Of a stretch of DNA of 64,000 bases, positions 35,268 to 43,375 are shown one piece after another. Position numbers and translations under genes: made by a program. Numbering within the stretch: position 1 is the stretch's first letter; the number at the start of each line of letters is the position of its first letter. Below the pieces are notes generated by a model. The model was not told the origin of the DNA. It worked only from the letters and a program-made list of their open reading frames with translations, and did no database searches. Source of the stretch: Burkholderiales bacterium (lineage in GTDB: Bacteria > Pseudomonadota > Gammaproteobacteria > Burkholderiales > WYBJ01); assembly GCA_022841915.1 (NCBI GenBank), contig JALHQN010000003.1, forward strand, positions 310,001 to 374,000, written 5' to 3'.

Positions 35268-36897
35268 CGCGGTCGCGCGTCGGTCTTGGCCGGGCCTCGC
35301 CGGTCGATTTGTGATTATGCTGTTCGGGTACTTGGTCGGTGCGGCGTCGGCCGAAGAAATCCTGTACACGGTCAAGCCAGGTGACACCCTGATCGGCATC
35401 GCCAAGGTTCAGCTGAGCGATCCGGGTCGCTGGGCCGAGTTGAAGTCGATCAACAGAGTGCCCAACGATCGCCGATTGAAGCCAGGCTCGACGTTGCGCA
35501 TACCCGTCGATTGGATGCGCCAGGTGCCAGGGCGAGCCTTGATCGTGCGTGCCGATGGCGAGGTGACGGTCGATGGCCGCGCGCCCAGCGCCGGCGATGC
35601 GGTCGCTCAAGGCAGTCTCATCAAGACCGGCGCTCGCGGATCGCTCACGATGCGCCTTGCCGACGGTGCACAAGTGATCGTGCAGCCCGCTACCACGGTT
35701 CGTCTGGAAGCGCTGCGGACGCTCGAGGTCACGGGCGCCGAGCGAGCGCGCCTGAGGCTCGATCAAGGGCGCATCGAGAATGCGGTCTCTCCCAAGCGCA
35801 AGCCGGGTGCCTTGTTCGAAGTGCAGACGCCCGCGGCGGTCGCCGGAGTGCGTGGCACCCGCTACCGGGTGGCGGATGTCGATGGCGCGGCGGTCACGGA
35901 GGTTCTCGAGGGATCGGTCAAGGTCGCAGGCGCATCGGCGGTCGCGCAGCCTGTAGATTTGAAGTCCGGGTTCGGTGTTCGCGTGACGGCGCAAGGCGCG
36001 GTCGAAACGCCGGTTGCGCTTCTGCCCGCGCCTGCATTGGGCGCTTTGCCTGCGCTGCAAGAGCGGCCCCTCGTTCGGTTCCGTCTGCCGCAGGTGGCCG
36101 GGGCGGCACGCTACCGTGCGCAGGTGTCTAGCGATGCCACGTTTCAGTCCGTCCTGCAGGAGACGCTCGGTCCCGGGCCGGATGTGCGATTCAGCGGTCT
36201 TCCCGACGGGGAGTATGTCTTGCGCGTTCGGGCGGTCGATGCATCAGGCATCGAGGGCCAGGATGCGACCCATGCGTTTCGCCTCAAGGCACGGCCCGAG
36301 CCGCCATTCCCTTCCGCGCCCGCCGACAAAGCGAAAATTCGAGGCCAAGAGGTGCAGTTTCGCTGGACGGCCTCGGCAGATGCCGCCTCGTACGTCCTGC
36401 AAGTCGCTGCGGGTGCGGATTTCAAGCGCACCGTGGTGGAGGCGGGCGATCTGACCGGCCTGATCTACGCGCCGACGCATCGCTTCGATCCGGGCAAGTA
36501 CACTTGGCGTATCGCTTCGGTGCGCAAGGACGGCGATCGAGGGCCCTGGAGCGATACGGCGAGCTTCGAAGTGTTTCCGCCGCCCGCGGTACCGGAACCG
36601 CCTGCGCTCGACGACAAGGCGTTGACGCTGCGTTGGCCCGCCGAGCCTGGACAGCGCTTCCTCTTCCAGATGGCGCGTGATCCTGCCTTCAGTCAGCTGC
36701 ACGTGGAGGAACGCCTCGATGTGTCGACGATCACTCTGCCGCGTCCGGGCGCCGGAAGCTACTTCGTGCGTGTTCAGGCGACCGATCCGGACGGCTTCGT
36801 CGGCCCCTTCACCTCGACCCAGCGCATCGATGTCCCCGAGCCTCCGCCGAGTGCGCTGCCGCTGCTTTTCCTCATCCCGTTCTTGTTGCTGCTGTAG
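35260..36897 (+). CDS. Exported LysM and FecR-domain protein with C-terminal hydrophobic tail
   Basis: 545 residues. A signal peptide/TM at ~12-31 is followed by a LysM domain (Y-T-V-K-P-G-D-T-L-I-G-I-A, ~36-85), then a FecR-type domain (~94-225, with V-A-G-V-R-G-T-R-Y-R-V), then two or three fibronectin-like repeats (Y-V-L-R-V-R-A, Y-T-W-R-I-A). The protein ends V-P-E-P-P-P-S-A-L-P and a run of Leu/Phe/Ile with no basic cluster, a tail reminiscent of but not identical to PEP-CTERM. It lies between the regulator and the CHASE2 kinase and may act as their periplasmic accessory. Confidence 0.85.
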   Translation: MVDAVARRSWPGLAGRFVIMLFGYLVGAASAEEILYTVKPGDTLIGIAKVQLSDPGRWAELKSINRVPNDRRLKPGSTLRIPVDWMRQVPGRALIVRADGEVTVDGRAPSAGDAVAQGSLIKTGARGSLTMRLADGAQVIVQPATTVRLEALRTLEVTGAERARLRLDQGRIENAVSPKRKPGALFEVQTPAAVAGVRGTRYRVADVDGAAVTEVLEGSVKVAGASAVAQPVDLKSGFGVRVTAQGAVETPVALLPAPALGALPALQERPLVRFRLPQVAGAARYRAQVSSDATFQSVLQETLGPGPDVRFSGLPDGEYVLRVRAVDASGIEGQDATHAFRLKARPEPPFPSAPADKAKIRGQEVQFRWTASADAASYVLQVAAGADFKRTVVEAGDLTGLIYAPTHRFDPGKYTWRIASVRKDGDRGPWSDTASFEVFPPPAVPEPPALDDKALTLRWPAEPGQRFLFQMARDPAFSQLHVEERLDVSTITLPRPGAGSYFVRVQATDPDGFVGPFTSTQRIDVPEPPPSALPLLFLIPFLLLL

Positions 36898-36972
36898 TTT
36901 GCCGGGCCGGCATCCTGGTTCGGCGAATGTCGCCTCGCAGCGGCCGCGGCACGCTCGCGCGGAAGCTTCCCG

Positions 36973-39309
36973 ATGAGACTGTTGCACGGCGGTCGGTTCT
37001 GGCGCGAATGGCTGTTGTTGTGCGTCGCGATCGTGGCGGCGGTGGCTGTCGCGCAGCGCGAACAGGTCGCGTGGCGCATCGATCTGGCCTTGTACGACGT
37101 GGCTTTGTCGCTATGGCAGCGGGACGCGCCTGCCGATGTGGTGATCGTCGCCATCGATGAGGCGAGCCTCGCCGAGCATGGTCGCTGGCCCTGGCCGCGC
37201 AGCCTCCAAGCCAGGCTGCTGGAGCAAGTCGCTGCAGGGCAACCGCGCGCGGTGGGCATGGATCTGCTGCTGACCGAACCGAGCCGTGAACCGGAGGAGG
37301 ACAAGCGCTTTGCTGCCGCCATCGCGCGTCTGCCGGGCAGCGTGCTCGGTGTCTTTCGCGAAGCCGCCGGCGGGACGTACCGATTCGTAGCACCACAGCC
37401 CGAGTTTGCGGCCGCCGCCCGCCGACTTGGGCACGTTCACGTCGAAGTCGACCTGGATGCCGTCGTGCGCAGCGTCTACCTGCTCGAAGGTGCCGAGGCT
37501 CCCGACACGCCGCATTTCGCGTTGGCTGTGGCAAGGGCGGCTGCGGCAGCTCCGCAGGGTCTGCCGGGCGAGCAACGTCCGCCAGGGGCAAGCACGCTCG
37601 GGTACTGGCAGCGCGATCATTGGTTCCGGATCCCGTTCTCGGGACCGCCCGGGCACATCGCGCGTATCTCCGCTGCCGAGGTGATCGCCGGTATCGACCT
37701 CGGCCGGTTGAGTGGTAAGCAGGTTTTGGTCGGTGCGACCGCCGCAGGCCTGGGCGATGCGTATGCCGTACCGACCTCAGGCGCAGGAAGATTGATGCCG
37801 GGGGTGGAGATCAGCGCTCAGACGCTCGCTGCGCTAGCCACGGGCATCGACATCCGCGGCGTGTCCGGAATACCCGCCCTGGCGATCGGGGTGCTTGTCG
37901 TGATGCTCACGTTGTGCAGCTATCTGTTTTTGCAGCCACGCGGCGCACTCGTGGTCACGTTCCTCGTGGCGTTCGGGCTGCTGGCGTTCAGCCTGCTTGC
38001 GCCACGCCTCTGGCATCTGTGGTTTCCGCCGGCGAGCGCCTTGTTGGCCGTGATGCTGTGCTACCCGCTCTGGAGTTGGCGCCGGCTGGATGCGAGCTTG
38101 GCGTTCATGCGCGCCGAGCTGCAGGCGTTGAAGGCCGAGCCGGATCTGCTGCCGATGCACACGGTTGCGCGGCAATCGCGGTCGCCGGGTTTGGTGGATG
38201 TCGTCGAACGATCGATCGATGCGGTCCGTGCCGCCCACGAGAAGACTCGCGTCATGCGGCGCTTCGTCGTCGATTCGGTCGCCTTGCAGGCGGATGGGGT
38301 GCTGGTGATCGATGCGCAGGGGCGCGTGGCGTTATGCAATGCGCGCGCGGTGGCGCTGCTCGGTGCCGAGGGCGAGTTGCGAGGTGCGCCTGCACGACGA
38401 GCCTTCGAACACCTGGCTCATGTCGACGCCCCACTCTGGCAGTTGCTGGAAGCCCAGGCCAGAACGATGCCGCTGCAGCAGGCCGAGGCAAGGAATGCCG
38501 AGGGCAAGGAGCTGCTGGTCACGACCACGGCATGTGAAGGCGGTAGCGCCGGCATGATCGGCTATATCGTCAACATCACCGATGTATCCGCGCTCAAGGC
38601 TGCAAGTCGTGCGAGAGAGGAGGCCATGGCCTTCCTCTCGCACGATTTGAGGGCGCCTCAGGCCGCCATTCTGTCGGTGCTGGAACTGCGGCGTGCCGAG
38701 CCGCCGACGGTGAGCGAGGATCAGTTGCTGGAGCAGATCGAGCGCAGCGTGCGCCGCACGCTGGCGCTCGCGGAGGCATTCGTCACGCTGACTCGGGCGG
38801 ACCACCTGGACCCTACGCGCTTCACGCTGGTGGACTTGCTGGACGTGTGTCGCGAAATGAGCGATGAGGCGTGGCCGCTGGCTCACTCGAAGGACGTCCG
38901 CATCGTCCTGCGCCTAGAACACGAAGAGGCGTTGGTGGCCGGGGAGCGGGCCCTGCTGGCCGCCGCGGTGCTCAATCTGCTCGACAACGCCGTCAAGCAT
39001 TCGCCCGCTGGCGCCGCGGTTCTGCTGGGCATCGACCGGCAAGAGAGCAACTGGGCAGTGAGCGTGCAAGACCACGGTCCTGGCATCGCGGCCGACGAGC
39101 TGCCGAATCTGTTCATGCGGTTTCGCCCGCTCGCAAGGCAAACTCGGCACTCGGGACATGGCAACGGCTTGGGGCTGGTCATCGTCGATACAGTGGCCCG
39201 CAAGCATGCTGGTCGGGTCGAGGTCCGGTCCGTAGTGGGCGAAGGATCGACTTTCGTGCTGATCGTTCCTGCCGTCGCGGACGTTCAAGCGCCGGACACG
39301 CTGGCTTAG
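36973..39309 (+). CDS. CHASE2-domain sensor histidine kinase
   Basis: 778 residues. One N-terminal TM, a periplasmic CHASE2 domain (~40-285, A-D-V-V-I-V-A-I-D-E-A-S-L, W-P-W-P-R), three closely spaced TMs (~292-365), a PAS domain (~430-540), then HisKA with His557 (F-L-S-H-D-L-R-A-P-Q) and a HATPase with N-L-L-D-N-A-V-K-H, D-H-G-P-G-I and G-N-G-L-G-L-V-I. All kinase motifs are intact. Clusters with a preceding response regulator and FecR/LysM protein make it the likely sensor of that system. Confidence 0.92.
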   Translation: MRLLHGGRFWREWLLLCVAIVAAVAVAQREQVAWRIDLALYDVALSLWQRDAPADVVIVAIDEASLAEHGRWPWPRSLQARLLEQVAAGQPRAVGMDLLLTEPSREPEEDKRFAAAIARLPGSVLGVFREAAGGTYRFVAPQPEFAAAARRLGHVHVEVDLDAVVRSVYLLEGAEAPDTPHFALAVARAAAAAPQGLPGEQRPPGASTLGYWQRDHWFRIPFSGPPGHIARISAAEVIAGIDLGRLSGKQVLVGATAAGLGDAYAVPTSGAGRLMPGVEISAQTLAALATGIDIRGVSGIPALAIGVLVVMLTLCSYLFLQPRGALVVTFLVAFGLLAFSLLAPRLWHLWFPPASALLAVMLCYPLWSWRRLDASLAFMRAELQALKAEPDLLPMHTVARQSRSPGLVDVVERSIDAVRAAHEKTRVMRRFVVDSVALQADGVLVIDAQGRVALCNARAVALLGAEGELRGAPARRAFEHLAHVDAPLWQLLEAQARTMPLQQAEARNAEGKELLVTTTACEGGSAGMIGYIVNITDVSALKAASRAREEAMAFLSHDLRAPQAAILSVLELRRAEPPTVSEDQLLEQIERSVRRTLALAEAFVTLTRADHLDPTRFTLVDLLDVCREMSDEAWPLAHSKDVRIVLRLEHEEALVAGERALLAAAVLNLLDNAVKHSPAGAAVLLGIDRQESNWAVSVQDHGPGIAADELPNLFMRFRPLARQTRHSGHGNGLGLVIVDTVARKHAGRVEVRSVVGEGSTFVLIVPAVADVQAPDTLA

Positions 39310-39487
39310 TGTCCCGCGTCGAAAGTTGGCCCAACCCATGACGCCATGGGGAGGCCAGGCGCAGTCCCGCGGTGAACTCCCGTCCTGGGACGCCGATGCC
39401 GCATCGACAGTCTCGTGTCGTGAGGTGATTGCCTCGCTCGAGATCGGCCGCTCCCGATGAGGGGCTTACGGGAGGCTCATTGCCCGG

Positions 39488-39516
39488 TTGCTGTCGCGCG
39501 GTGTCGCGGTCACAAT
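39488..39516 (+). promoter_or_regulatory. Candidate sigma-70 promoter of the selenoprotein operon
   Basis: TTGCTG (39488-39493), 17-base spacer, CACAAT (39511-39516), about 62 bases before the ATG of the GrdB-like gene. It is the only plausible pair I could find in the 268-base gap 39310-39577. The -10 is weak. Confidence 0.35.
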
Positions 39517-39577
39517 GTCGGCAAGAGCGCCGCGCCTGCGACGCGCTTCGACATCAACGCAGCAAGAGGAGTTCTTC

Positions 39578-40804
39578 ATGGTCCGTTTGACCGATTTGTC
39601 GCCACCGGATCGCGACAACATGCTGAAGAAGGTGCCCACGCTGCCGCGTCTTGCCGGGCATCCTTGGGCGACGGGCCCAGCCCTCGCGCAGCGACGCGTC
39701 GCCATCGTCACCACGGCCGGCATTCACCTTCGCGGCGATCGGCCGTTCGCACCGGGCAGCCAGGGGACGGAGTATCGGGTGATTCCAGCCGAGGCGAACC
39801 CCGATGATCTCGTCATGAGCCATGTTTCGGTGAACTTCGACCGCGTCGGCTTTCAGCGCGACTGGAACGTCGTATTTCCGTTGCAGCCATTGAAGGCGCT
39901 TGCACTGCAAAAGTGGATCGGCGCGGTGGCCGCATTTCATTATTCGTTCATGGGTGCTGTTTCGCCCGTGACGCGCTACGAGGCGAAAGCTCGGGAGTTG
40001 GCGGCGCACTTGCGCGCCGACCGCGTCGATGCCGTTGTCTTGTCCCCCGTTTGACCGAACTGCACGTGCGCCGTGGGCGCACTCGGACACTACCTGGAGG
40101 CGGAGGGGATTCCGACCACGCAGGTGAGTCTCGTGCGCGAGCATACCGAGGCTCTGCAACCTCCGCGCGCGCTGTGGGTGCCCTTCATGCTCGGGCGTCC
40201 CTTCGGCGTGCCGGGCGATGCCGGTTTTCAGACGCGGGTGTTGCAGGCAGCCTTGCGTCTGTTCGAACGCCCCGAAGGGCCGGTGCTGGAAGATTTCCCC
40301 GAGGAAGCGCCGCTGATCGACGCGGCCGAGGATCCCGGTGATCTTGTTTGCCCCGTCAGCTTCCCGCGTCTTGCAGGGCAGGGCACGCTCGTCGAACAGC
40401 TGAGGGACGAGGTCGAGCAACTCGGCGCCTGGCACGACGTGGCCGTCAAGCTCCGGGGCCGCACCACGTTGGGTGTCACCGGCCTGACGGTTCCCGAGCT
40501 GGTGGCTTACGTCGCATCGTGGCTCGAGCAGACGGGGGAAACGAGTTTTCGGGCCGATGTTCGGCCTGCCGATGCCCTCAGATTGGCCTGCGAAGAATTG
40601 CGTGCGTACTATTTCGAGGCCAAATCGGTGCAGCCGGGCGCTCGTTCCGGGGCGGATGTGCAGCGCTGGTACTGGCAGGAGACGGCTGCCGGACGCGCTG
40701 TCAGGCAGATTCGAGCGCAGACGGGACGCAGCCCCGATGCGGCCGTGAAGGCGCTGGCCGAGAGCGGTTTGGTGCCGCGTGCGGTGGATCGATCAGAAAG
40801 TTAG
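39578..40804 (+). CDS. GrdB-like selenoprotein (glycine/sarcosine/betaine reductase B family); in-frame TGA as Sec159
   Basis: 408 residues if TGA at 40052-40054 is read as selenocysteine. Upstream and downstream parts are in one frame, and both halves match one family: before it R-V-A-I-V-T-T-A-G-I-H-L-R-G-D-R-P-F, V-S-V-N-F-D-R and V-D-A-V-V-L-S-P-V; after it P-N-C-T-C-A-V-G-A-L, H-Y-L-E-A-E-G-I-P-T and R-P-F-G-V-P-G-D. The U-x-x-C redox motif is U159-P-N-C162 (with C164). A perfect hairpin follows the TGA. GAGGAG precedes the ATG. A Cys-like role in thiol or Se redox chemistry is expected; the substrate in aerobic bacteria is unknown. The next gene is also a selenoprotein. Confidence 0.88.
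40055..40086 (+). promoter_or_regulatory. Predicted bacterial SECIS hairpin in the GrdB-like gene
   Basis: Directly 3' of the TGA. The upper stem GTGCGCC (40066-40072) pairs perfectly with GGCGCAC (40076-40082) around loop GTG; a lower stem CCGA (40055-40058) pairs with TCGG (40083-40086). The loop begins 18 bases after the TGA, within the range known for SelB-dependent SECIS elements, which need a short stem with a G (and often U) in the apical loop. Confidence 0.75.
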
Positions 40805-40847
40805 CTCTCCACACGTACCCGAAGTTAAATCTGCAGGAGGAGATGTC

Positions 40848-41441
40848 ATGGCCCGATTGAGCCCTTTGCCGGCGGGCAGTGTGCCGGAGGTTGCGGATAT
40901 CTTCGAAGCCGCTCAGGCGAGCGGGCGTTTCATTCCGAACAGCCAGCTCATCTTGCAGCGCAAGCCGGCCATCCTGCGGGCGTTGCGCGCGCTGGGTGCT
41001 GCCGTCCTGGATCCGGCAGGCGAAGTGCCGCTAGGCTTCAAGCGCCTGCTGGCCTACGTCGTCTCGCGCGTTCACGGCTGTCACTATTGAATGGCGCATA
41101 ACGCTGGAGCGTCGCTCCAGCACGACATCGAGCCCGACAAACTGGCCGAGGTATGGAATTTTCGCAGCAGTCCGGCGTTCAGCGATGCCGAACGCGCCGC
41201 GATCGAACTGGCGATCGCCGCCGGGGCTCAGCCGAACGAAGTCACCGATGAGATGTTCGAGCAGGCAAAGCGATATTGGAGCGAGGGGCAACTGGTCGAG
41301 ATCGTGTCGCTGGTATCGTTCTTCGGCTTCTACAACCGGTACAACGACACGATGGCGACCCCGCTCGAAGACGAAGCAATCACTGTTGCCGAGGAACATA
41401 TCTCCCAGCATGGCTGGAAGCTCGGCAAGCACGCGAAGTGA
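40848..41441 (+). CDS. AhpD/carboxymuconolactone decarboxylase-like selenoprotein; in-frame TGA as Sec81 (C-H-Y-U)
   Basis: 197 residues if TGA at 41088-41090 is decoded as Sec. The frame is continuous: the part before gives R-L-L-A-Y-V-V-S-R-V-H-G-C-H-Y, the part after M-A-H-N-A-G. The AhpD-type C-x-x-C-x-x-x-H motif thus reads C78-H-Y-U81-M-A-H84. The remaining protein follows the helical AhpD fold (D-A-E-R-A-A-I-E-L-A, V-E-I-V-S-L-V-S-F-F-G-F-Y-N-R). GCAGGAGGAG precedes the start. A hairpin follows the TGA. It starts 43 bases after the GrdB-like gene. It may reduce or cycle the Sec centre of its partner; that is inference. Confidence 0.88.
41103..41121 (+). promoter_or_regulatory. Predicted bacterial SECIS hairpin in the AhpD-like gene
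   Basis: GCTGGAGC (41103-41110) pairs perfectly with GCTCCAGC (41114-41121) around loop GTC. The loop begins 21 bases after the TGA. Geometry and the loop G-T match the hairpin in the neighbouring gene (loop GTG, 18 bases). Confidence 0.75.
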
Positions 41442-41468
41442 AGCGCGTCATTGCGGCAGGGGGCAATG

Positions 41469-41500
41469 TGCGGTCTGGCAGGCTGCAACGTCTGACCGCA
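41469..41500. terminator. Possible hairpin between the convergent AhpD-like and LuxR genes
   Basis: TGCGGTC (41469-41475) and GACCGCA (41494-41500) are perfect inverted copies with an 18-base loop in the 76-base convergent gap. No T run follows. It could be a bidirectional transcription end. Confidence 0.3.
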
Positions 41501-41517
41501 GCACTCCCAGTAAGCCG

Positions 41518-42231
41518 CTAGATGCTGCACCCGGCCGCAGTTGCCGGGGGGGCGATGGCGTCCGGAACTGCCTGCTGGGCGAGCGCGGCGTTTGCACACT
41601 CGCATGCGCACATGGCGAGCGTCGACTTCAGAATGGTCGCGACGAGGTCGGACTGCCGATTGATTCTGAGCTTGCGGTAGACATTGCGCAGATGGACCCG
41701 TACGGTGGCTGTCGCAATCTGCAGCGTCGAGCCGATGTCTTCTGCCGACATGCCCTCGGCGACCAAGGCCAGCACGCGCGCTTCGCCTTTGGTCACGTCG
41801 AACATCGATTCGATCCAGAACGGCTGCATGCTCATGCGCTCGTTGGTGTCGCTGATCAAGATGATCCACAGCGGCATGGCGGGTTCGGCGGTCGGTGCCG
41901 CGAATGCCGTCAATGCAAACCCTCGTTTACCTGAGGGTCTATCGACGCGCATGATGGTGGGCAGCTGAGAATCGACAGCGCCTTCGATATGGCTGAGCAG
42001 GCCGATCAAGCGGACCTCGTCCTCCGGCTGCTGGAGGCGCAGCATGCCGAGTCGGGATTCCAGGCCGTCGCGCATTTCGAGGATGGTGTCTGCCAGGCGA
42101 TTGGAATACAGGATGCGACCGTTCGGCTCGACGACCAGCATCGGGAACGGCGTGGCCTTGAGCATCCACGTCGTGAGTGCCGTCACTGCAAGCTGTTCGC
42201 CACTCGCGCGGCTGTCTTCGCTCCTATCCAT
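41518..42231 (-). CDS. PAS-LuxR transcriptional regulator
   Basis: 237 residues. A PAS-like domain (~25-140, F-P-M-L-V-V-E-P-N-G-R-I-L-Y-S-N) precedes a LuxR-type HTH (~150-205, L-T/V-T-K-G-E-A-R-V-L-A-L-V-A-E-G and T-V-R-V-H-L-R-N-V-Y-R-K-L). The C-terminal tail holds a C-A-C-E-C cluster that could bind metal or sense redox. It ends 76 bases from the AhpD-like selenoprotein and could be its regulator, but it is convergent, so this is only a suggestion. Confidence 0.85.
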   Translation of the reverse strand: MDRSEDSRASGEQLAVTALTTWMLKATPFPMLVVEPNGRILYSNRLADTILEMRDGLESRLGMLRLQQPEDEVRLIGLLSHIEGAVDSQLPTIMRVDRPSGKRGFALTAFAAPTAEPAMPLWIILISDTNERMSMQPFWIESMFDVTKGEARVLALVAEGMSAEDIGSTLQIATATVRVHLRNVYRKLRINRQSDLVATILKSTLAMCACECANAALAQQAVPDAIAPPATAAGCSI

Positions 42232-42384
42232 GGGGTATCTACCTAGGCTCTTTCTAGTTATGCAGAAGTTGTACGAATCGTAAGTGCACCGCTAATGAGA
42301 TACGCCGAAAGTTGACGATCGTTCACGATTGGTATGAAACCTCGGTCGCAGGCGCGCGAGGCGAGCGACGCGCCCGTTGCTCCG

Positions 42385-42390
42385 TATAAT
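42385..42390 (+). promoter_or_regulatory. Likely -10 element (TATAAT)
   Basis: Perfect TATAAT 37 bases before the ATG of the following hydrolase-fold gene, in the same CCGTATAATCG context seen before tsaB. No good -35 at the expected spacing. It lies in the 195-base gap to the divergent LuxR gene. Confidence 0.45.
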
Positions 42391-42426
42391 CGAGCGGCGC
42401 CATGCCGACCCACCTCGGAGCAAGCG

Positions 42427-43251
42427 ATGCCCAGCGTGCGAATAGACCAAGACCTCGACATGCACTACGTGATCGACGACTACACCGATCCGTGGCTGCA
42501 ATCCGAGACGATCCTCATGCTGCACGGGAATGCGGAGAGCGGCGCCGTCTGGTACGGCTGGGTGCCGCACCTTGCTCGTCGCTTTCGGGTCATCCGACCG
42601 GACATGCGCGGATTCGGTGCGTCGACGCCGATGCCCCGCACGTATCCCTGGAGTCTCGATCGCATCATCGACGACTATGTCGAGTTGATGCGCGGGTTGG
42701 CGATCGAGCGCGTTCATCTGGTCGCCGCCAAGCTCGGCGGCACGGTGGCTCGACGCTTCGCCGCGCGTTGCCCGGAGCTGATCGCGACGCTGACCGTTGC
42801 AGGCACGCCACCGCCGGCACGCGAGGGACACGAAGCCGTCGTACGTGATTGGCTGGTCGATTTCGAGGCCAATGGGGTCGAGCCCTGGGCAAGACGCACG
42901 ATGAGCGGTCGCCTCGGCAGCCGATTTCCGCAAGCGGGTGCGGACTGGTGGATCCGGCTCATGGGACGCACCGCCACTTCGACCCAGCTTGGCTTCATGG
43001 CGACCATTCCCACCAGCAACATCGTCGAGGATCTGCCGCGGATCCAGTGTCCGACGCTGGTCATCACCACCGAGGGGAGCGCGCTGGGTTCGGTGGACGT
43101 GACGCGCAAATGGCAACAGAAGATTCCCCGCTCGGAACTGCTCGTGCTGGCGGGCGACTCGTATCACGTTGCAGCGAGCGATGCGGACATGTGCGCTCGA
43201 GAGACGCTTGCGTTCATCGAGCGCTGTCAGCGCGCCCGAGTAGCGCACTGA
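42427..43251 (+). CDS. Alpha/beta-hydrolase-fold protein with Lys in place of the nucleophilic Ser
   Basis: 274 residues. The fold is clear: I-L-M-L-H-G-N-A-E-S-G-A-V-W, R-P-D-M-R-G-F-G-A-S, then V-H-L-V-A-A-K-L-G-G-T-V-A, where canonical proteins have G-H-S-L-G-G; so Lys102 replaces the Ser. His247 in G-D-S-Y-H-V remains. GGAG lies six bases before the ATG. It leads a block with an enolase-superfamily enzyme and an iron alcohol dehydrogenase. It may bind a substrate or use unusual chemistry. Confidence 0.82.
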   Translation: MPSVRIDQDLDMHYVIDDYTDPWLQSETILMLHGNAESGAVWYGWVPHLARRFRVIRPDMRGFGASTPMPRTYPWSLDRIIDDYVELMRGLAIERVHLVAAKLGGTVARRFAARCPELIATLTVAGTPPPAREGHEAVVRDWLVDFEANGVEPWARRTMSGRLGSRFPQAGADWWIRLMGRTATSTQLGFMATIPTSNIVEDLPRIQCPTLVITTEGSALGSVDVTRKWQQKIPRSELLVLAGDSYHVAASDADMCARETLAFIERCQRARVAH

Positions 43252-43375
43252 GCGGGCTTATACTGGAGCGCGGCGCAAGCCGTGAAATATCGCGCCAGGA
43301 CGGGCATACTGCTGGTTTGCCGCGCCGATTGACGCGGTGCGTTTCACACAACCCACGCGATTCTGGAGGCCTTTC

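Noticed and set aside
40052-40054. TGA as an ordinary nonsense mutation or sequencing error (pseudogene)
   Set aside because: Both sides stay in one frame and match the same family, the TGA sits at the known redox position, a hairpin follows, and the neighbour gene has the same features.
41088-41090. AhpD-like gene as two separate small proteins
   Set aside because: The frame is continuous and the split cuts the C-x-x-C motif exactly at the second Cys position; the ATG after it has no ribosome-binding site.
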